64,000 nt of DNA, from the NCBI GenBank assembly GCA_025331445.1, contig JAIWNE010000005.1, positions 372,001 through 436,000 on the forward strand, given 5' to 3'. The notes under the pieces are model-generated. The model was not told the DNA's origin. It saw only the letters and a program-made list of their open reading frames with translations, and did no database searches. Every line of letters begins with the position of its first letter. The stretch's first letter is position 1. Below, one piece after another: positions 59,162-64,000 of the stretch. Position numbers and translations under genes: made by a program. This DNA is from Blakeslea trispora (Eukaryota; Mucoromycota; Mucoromycetes; Mucorales; Choanephoraceae).

Positions 59162-60295
59162 TTATTGATCCATAAACTTCCATTTAATTGGAATAGAGCC
59201 ATGACTGAAATCACCTATTTCCTCAAAGGCTATAGATTGAACAGGTTAGTTTCTGTATATCAAAAAGACAATTAAACTTACCTGCTGGGCTAAGGTCGAG
59301 TCCACCATTTGGACAAGTCTTGCATTCATCAACAACTGTCACATGAACGTTTTTTCCAGAAGGACCCGTTACTTCGATCTGCTTACCACAATTGGGATTC
59401 TTACTTCCAGCCTGTTTGCCCATTTGCTGAGAGTTTAGTGCGGCCACTAATTCAGAGTTTTTGTTCTGTTTACCGCAGCTACTGACGCGTGTTTCAAGAT
59501 CATAGTATGTACCTACACCTCTATGATACCCGTCATCAGGCAAGGCGCCTGCAAGACGAATTCCTCTTGCAAAGTTGGTGGGATCTGTCCCCATTGGTAT
59601 CATATCTTCTTTACTACTATGATCTTGATTTGCGCTGATACCCATCTGTTTAGCTTGGTTGCGATTGCTTTTGCTTTTGGAATCAGATTTGCTTTTCTTC
59701 CAGTTGATGCTGCCGTCGTCATTATAAACAATTTTGTTGACAGGTTGATATGAAGTCGGATTAGTGCCGTATCGGTTGTTTTCACGTTGAGCTTGATTGT
59801 TAGATTGAAAATCTTTGTAATAAGGGTTGTAACCATTGCTATTTTCAGATTCTCTAGCGAAAGTATTATAGTAATTGTTTCTAGCATTGGAGTAGTCGCT
59901 ATAGCTGTTTCCTTGAGATGACTGGAGCGATGAGTAGTATCCGTTACCATAGTTATCATTTTGTCTACCGTAAGCTATATAAAAGAGAACATCAGCAACA
60001 AGTTAATGTCTTACCTCTCTTATCGTTTTGTCTTACCGTGATACTGCTCAGACTGAGCTGACTCAGGATTGTATTGTGGAAATTCATTGTTGACATAGTT
60101 GGAGGATTGACTATCTGCCTGAGACGGTTTATTATCAGCTTGAGCCATTCGATTGTTAGGTTTAGCAAAGTGCGTGTTAAGATCAGCATTGATCAAATCA
60201 GGATGATGATGGAAGAACATATCGTTGGACATATCTGCTCTTGAGAAACAGGCCCACAATAAGATAACAATTGCAGTCAAAGTAGGTCCTCTCAT
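59162..60295 (-). CDS. Secreted expansin/barwin-like (DPBB) protein
   Basis: Secreted cell-wall-associated protein. Signal peptide MRGPTLTAIVILLWACFSRA. The region to residue about 200 is Asn/Tyr/Gln/Ser-rich and disordered, with one intron (about 59975-60036) joining QYHG to AYGRQND. The C-terminal double-psi beta-barrel has GVGTYYDLETRVSSCGKQ, ELVAALNSQQMG, NCGKQIEVTGPSGKNVHVTV, DECKTCPNGGLDLSPA and, after a last intron (about 59228-59281), FEEIGDFSHGSIPIKW. The Cys pattern and the DxC...DLSPxAF motif match fungal expansin-like/RlpA-like domains. The C-terminal CBM63 of plant expansins is absent. About 340 residues. A role in loosening or binding the wall is inferred. Confidence 0.9.
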
Positions 60296-61328
60296 TTTGA
60301 ACGATTTCTTGGCAAAGATAGAGGAAGAGCGAAAGAAAGGTAATAAGTTGAGGACACTAGCTACTTATTGCTTGGTTTATTTAGCGAGACATATCAAGGG
60401 TTGTAGCAACGTCTGGTTTCAAGCATGTGCTGGGGTATCATTGCGATATGTGTGCTCATGGTAGTCTTTGATGTCTAACGACTTTGACTAAAACCTTAAC
60501 ACACAAATAGAGGTTTGTCTCAATTAAACAAAACAGAAACTTCGCATATCAAATTCTTGGAAACACTTCACGAAATTCACAAAAACCAATAGGAAGGAAT
60601 AGCCCAGAGCTCTTATTAAAGATTGTGCGACTAAAACACAGCAAGTTTACAGTAGTTAATTTTTTTTTCTCCAGAGGAAATTTTAACTCTTTAGGTCTTT
60701 GGCTGAATGTGAGGTTTGAGTATGTTTATATGAGCTTTTATTTATTGAAGTACTTTACGGCAGTTTTGACTTGCATGGTAATAGAGTAGATGTCCTAATG
60801 CAATATCTTTTTCTGCTAATATCTTATTGACTAGCATCCATATGCTGACAGCTAAATTCATTGCATATTGGTTAATCAATCTTGGATATTTGTCACTTTC
60901 ATTTTTCTTATCATTTAATGAAAGTATGGTTCGAAGACGTAGCGCTTACACTTTGAGTGATTGATTTTTGTAGGTTATAAACAGAAGATTCCAGAAATTC
61001 AGCTACTTTATCTGAATTGGCATTGCCAAAAAAAAAAAAAAAGCCGGTGGCAAAAAGTAGCTCGACATTGTGAAGCTCTAGCAAAATGGCTTACATCTTC
61101 GCAATGGATAAAAACGTAGAAGCTAATTGTACAAAACCGGCCGTTATCTAAAACTATATTTACTTCAACATATCACTGTAAACATAGCATTACAATTTTA
61201 GTTTCATTTATCATCGCTTCAGTTTCTCTGTAACTGTTGTTATGCAGCTAGCGCTCATTCTGATTTAACAAATATCTTTAAAAAGATAAAATAACGTTGT
61301 TGAAATTGCTTTTGGATATCGAAGCATT
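60296..61328. other. Spacer upstream of the expansin-like gene
   Basis: About 1 kb of AT-rich sequence including an A run at about 61026-61041. No supported gene or repeat seen. Confidence 0.4.
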
Positions 61329-61730
61329 TCATCCAATCTTAGGACACCTATATCTCTGTACTCTTTTGTACATCTGCATCCCTTCTATTACCTCATCCAA
61401 ATTCTTTAGATCATCTAGTAATGCTGTTGCAGAAATTAAAATGATGATAGTCATTTTGTTTCTTGATTTTTCTTTTGTAAACCAATAGTAAGCGTTTTCT
61501 AAAGCAACAAGACTAATTTCTCTTGTAGCCTTGAACATTTCATTACATCCAAAGTGAATTGTTGCCTGTCTGGAATCAAGTTTCCAGACAGACTGCTTGT
61601 AACTATTACCTCTTTCTCTGATCAACAACAAATCCCAAAATCCAAAAGGATAGCCACCACGGGAAAATTTCGTGTAAAAATATGTAATTTCATGGAGCAA
61701 TAATCTCATTGAAAAAATGGCCGTTTTCAT
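61329..61730 (-). CDS. Unidentified ORF near transposable-element cluster
   Basis: Open for 133 codons, rich in aromatic and basic residues (for example SRGGYPFGFWDLLLIRERGN, FGCNEMFKATREISLVALEN). No recognised domain. Its start lies within a cluster of inverted ttcatgtaaa motifs. It could be a fragment of a repeated Mucoralean family or of the adjacent element. Its length exceeds what chance usually gives in this AT content, but the evidence is weak. Confidence 0.35.
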   Translation of the reverse strand: MKTAIFSMRLLLHEITYFYTKFSRGGYPFGFWDLLLIRERGNSYKQSVWKLDSRQATIHFGCNEMFKATREISLVALENAYYWFTKEKSRNKMTIIILISATALLDDLKNLDEVIEGMQMYKRVQRYRCPKIG

Positions 61731-61790
61731 GTAAAAATAAAATTTACATGAAAAAATGTGACAATGAAATTTACATGAACTTCATGTAAA
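61665..61790. repeat. Cluster of inverted ttcatgtaaa motifs
   Basis: ttttcatgtaaa (61724-61735) faces tttacatgaaaa (61743-61754). Next, tttacatgaa-c-ttcatgtaaa forms a 21-bp perfect palindrome at 61770-61790. A one-mismatch copy, ttcgtgtaaa, lies at about 61672. Five or so copies in 125 bp. Possible subterminal repeats or protein-binding sites of the neighbouring element, or a regulatory region between two minus-strand frames. Confidence 0.75.
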
Positions 61791-61901
61791 ATTGAAATAG
61801 CATCAATTACATTGAGCTACCAAATATCAATAAAAACATTTGACAATAAATTTTATATCAAAATATGTGAAGTTTATATAGTTCAAGCAATATTTATTTC
61901 T

Positions 61902-62629
61902 TTATTGTTCTCGCAGTTTCTGATTTTCTTCTTCAAGATCTTGGATTTTTCTACAAGTAACAATATTAGGTACTATCATTTAAATAAACATGATTCAAGT
62001 TACCTTTTTCTGCGAGCGTGTGTGCTCATCGAGCTCCATTTTGGCTGAATGAGAGCTGTGATGGGCCAAAGGTCGACACAGCCCTCCAAGAAACCCAACT
62101 GGGGATAACTTGCCACAGCATAGGTAAGAACCTGCTGCTTCATGCTGTTTTTGTCTTCAGCCAAGACCTCTCTCCAAGTTCTTTTGCTGTTGTTGTCAAC
62201 ATTGGCAAAAGATTGACAAACAAGCAAAGCTTCTCTGTCGAGACAGTTTAGCATCTCCAAAACAGACGCCTCATCCTCATCTTCCAAGCTTGTTTGAAGC
62301 AACTTAAGTACTTCGGCTTTTCCAACGTTTCCTCTTGGAAGAGGAATGAGGTTGTTTTTGGGTGCTGGGGTGGAGGAGGTTACCTGGGCGGCAGCGGCAG
62401 CGGCAGCGACAGTGGCAGCGACAGTGGCAGTGGCAGCGACAGTGGCAGTGGCAGCGACAGTGGCAGTGGCAGCGACAGTGGCTTCAAGTTCATCCAGTCT
62501 TCTATCGAATCCTTCGCATTTGCTCTCGATACTACTCACCTTTGTCAAGATGACTTCCAGCATATGCTTGATACCTTCAATGCTGTTTTCAACAGAAGAA
62601 TGTGTTGTCTTAGATCTTTTGAGAGACAT
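61902..62629 (-). CDS. Coiled-coil accessory protein, divergent from the transposase
   Basis: Two exons: 62629 to about 62005, and about 61949 to 61902. The N-terminal coiled coil is SSVENSIEGIKHMLEVILTK then VSSIESKCEGFDRRLDELEA. Next is an Ala/Val/Thr repeat (VAATAT units, 18-bp period), then a globular part (VGKAEVLKLLQTSLEDEDEA, WREVLAEDKNSMKQQVLTYA, LGFLEGCVDLWPI). The second exon, joined by a gtaact...ttgtag intron, adds KIQDLEEENQKLREQ and a stop, giving a second coiled coil. About 225 residues. It starts about 180 bp from the start of the divergent transposase-like gene and may share its promoter. Function unknown; a DNA-binding accessory subunit of the element is a guess. Confidence 0.6.
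62395..62482. repeat. 18-bp tandem repeat (ggcagtggcagcgacagt)
   Basis: Four to five GC-rich units. On the minus strand they encode VAATAT hexapeptides in the accessory protein. The reverse frame would give Ser-Gly-Asp repeats and is a shadow. The composition is very different from the AT-rich surroundings. Confidence 0.9.
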
Positions 62630-62810
62630 ATCAAATAAAATAAAGTTAAAAAAAAGAAGCAGTAATTTTTTTTAAAAAAAATTATGCCTTATCTTTTAGT
62701 GCATGGGTATCTACGTGTGCTGCGGACAAGTATTTGAACACCATTCTCGATGATTCTTTCTTTTCTTTCTTTTCTTTCCTTTACTCATACTATCAACCTA
62801 CTCTACAAGA

Positions 62811-64000
62811 ATGCGCGTTTGTATTAAATGCAATCAAACAATACCTGAAAAGAAATTCAGAAAGCATGTTAGGGATCATGAACTACTTGAGCGACAGCGA
62901 GGACTCAGTGAGATCAAAGCTAGAATTTCAAAAAGCAGACTAAGCGCAAGTGCTGGAAGGGCTGCTATCAGAACCAGCACTCCTTCTGTTGTGCAAGAAA
63001 CAGAATCGGTGGACATGAGTTCGAGAGGAGAGCAGCAGTGCGATGATCTGGATGAAATTGAGAGCATTGCCAGCTTCAATTTCGATAGTAGTCCTATGGA
63101 CATTGATGAAATAGAAAACGAAGAAAATTTAGTTGAAGAAGAAAACGATGAGTTTGTTGTAAACGAAAATTTTTTTGAAGACTTGTTAAATTTTCGCAAG
63201 ACAATTCAAACTCCTGTAAAAATCCTGCAAGCAAATGATAAAAGTCGCTTCGAAAAGCTCCCAATTCACTCTCAAAAGAGCATTGAATTCAATCGTTTAC
63301 TCAAGTCTTTCAACACAACCAAAGCAGCAAAAGAGGAGATAATTAAATGGGTTAATAGCTTCATTGCTGATCATACAGAAAGTACTGTCAATCTTAAATG
63401 ATTTATATTTTATATTTATGAATTTGTTGACTTAACCTTTACTCTAGGTGATATACAGCTTCTAAGCCCCTATCGCTGTGACAAGCTTGAGAAAGAGCAG
63501 CTAACACCCGTTAGCCTAAAAGAATATAAAATGTGCAAGAATGGGTGCAAGATGTATTTTGATACTGATGATTCCACCATATGTACCAATCCCAAATGTT
63601 TGCTTCCTCGTACTGTTGATAACTTAGCACCAGTCAAACAGCTCCCTTTAGCTGTCCAATTAGGGCATTTCTTGGAATCTAAGCAAAACAGGGATAAAAT
63701 TTCGTACGCTCAAAACAACAACTGCAGCATTTACAGACGTCAGCAAAACCCTACTATAAATAAGATACAAGACTTCTTTGATGGTGAATTCTTTAAACAG
63801 AGAAAAGATTTTACGAAAGATGTACATCAGCTATATATGTCTCTTTATATCGATGGTTTTAATCCATTTAAGCGCGGTGGCTCTCAAATGACAATGGTTA
63901 TGCTCACTCTTACAAACCTTCCACCAGAGATGAGGTAAATTACATTAAATATAGTACTTAAAATTTGTTATTCTAAACAATATGACTGACTATTGGGTAG
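62811..64000 (+). CDS. Tnp2/CACTA-like transposase, N-terminal part (runs off window)
   Basis: Begins at 62811 (MRVCIKCNQTIPEKKFRKHV) with a C-x2-C-x11-H-x3-H finger, then an acidic region (EIENEENLVEEENDEFVVNE). An intron (63382-63447, gtactg...ctctag) joins HTES to DIQLLSPYRCDKLEKEQL. Next is a second Cys cluster, CKNGCKMYFDTDDSTICTNP then KC. The key segment is YMSLYIDGFNPFKRGGSQMT followed by MLTLTNLPPEMR; LYIDGFNPF with NLPPEMR is the signature of Tnp2 (EnSpm/CACTA, fungal Plavaka) transposases, with the Asp as a catalytic candidate. After the R codon a gtaaat donor opens an intron whose acceptor tag ends exactly at 64000, so the rest of the catalytic domain is outside. The intron-exon model is inferred. 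Confidence 0.72.

Noticed and set aside
62294..62638. Ser-Gly-Asp repeat frame on the + strand
   Set aside because: It is the reverse reading of the VAATAT repeat in the minus-strand coiled-coil gene, which has the better overall protein and a spliced second exon.

Overview
This is a nuclear window from a filamentous fungus, most likely an early-diverging one (Mucoromycota, probably Mucorales). The evidence is AT-rich spacers, genes broken by many 50-100 nt GT-AG introns, full-length eukaryotic housekeeping proteins, and homopolymer A/T and pyrimidine runs around start codons. The Mucorales placement is an inference from the protein sequences and the repeat families; no rRNA or mitochondrial marker is present.

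Layout. 1-6.2 kb: 3' end of an unidentified gene (+), NAT9-type acetyltransferase (-), PWP1 (-), a STIMATE/YPL162C-type membrane protein (+) and a MCUR1/Fmp32-type mitochondrial protein (+). 6.2-12.6 kb: protein phosphatase 5 (-), a decayed DDE transposase fragment, a LARP4-like RNA-binding protein with poly-Asn (+) and a UDP-sugar transporter (+). 12.6-20.3 kb: a 1.3 kb spacer, translation elongation factor 2 (+) with strong codon bias and a probable 2-nt microexon, an ACAA2-type thiolase (+) and a coiled-coil protein (+). 20.5-31 kb, all (-): Snt2-type chromatin reader, Ytp1-type membrane protein, PEX10 and a Cys-3/Met4-like bZIP factor whose 3' flank carries six hairpin repeats. 31-38.7 kb: gene-poor, with a decayed retroelement gag-like ORF, a 42-bp minisatellite, two 18-bp hairpins and a 954-bp element with inverted ends. 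38.7-46.9 kb: PSMD9/Nas2 (+), a 2.3 kb spacer, a possible TPP1-like OB-fold protein (+), BUB3 (+), a DYRK/Yak1-like kinase (-) and alpha-SNAP/Sec17 (-). 47-60.3 kb: a retroelement 3'-end scrap, a Ptm1/GPR107 seven-transmembrane protein (+), a C2H2 factor (-), a 223-bp TA-flanked MITE, an MFSD6-like MFS protein (-), a disordered protein ending in a CaaX box (-), Rtt109 (-) and an expansin-like secreted protein (-). 61.3-64 kb: a probable Tnp2/CACTA-like transposable element that runs off the window, with a divergent coiled-coil accessory gene and a cluster of inverted short motifs.

The genes are individually transcribed eukaryotic units rather than operons. Several pairs converge with almost no spacer: BUB3 and the kinase have stops 13 bp apart, gene 1 and NAT9 under 20 bp. 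The expansin stop lies 63 bp from the Rtt109 start. Most gene models here were joined by eye from reading frames and splice consensus, so exon edges are inferences unless stated.
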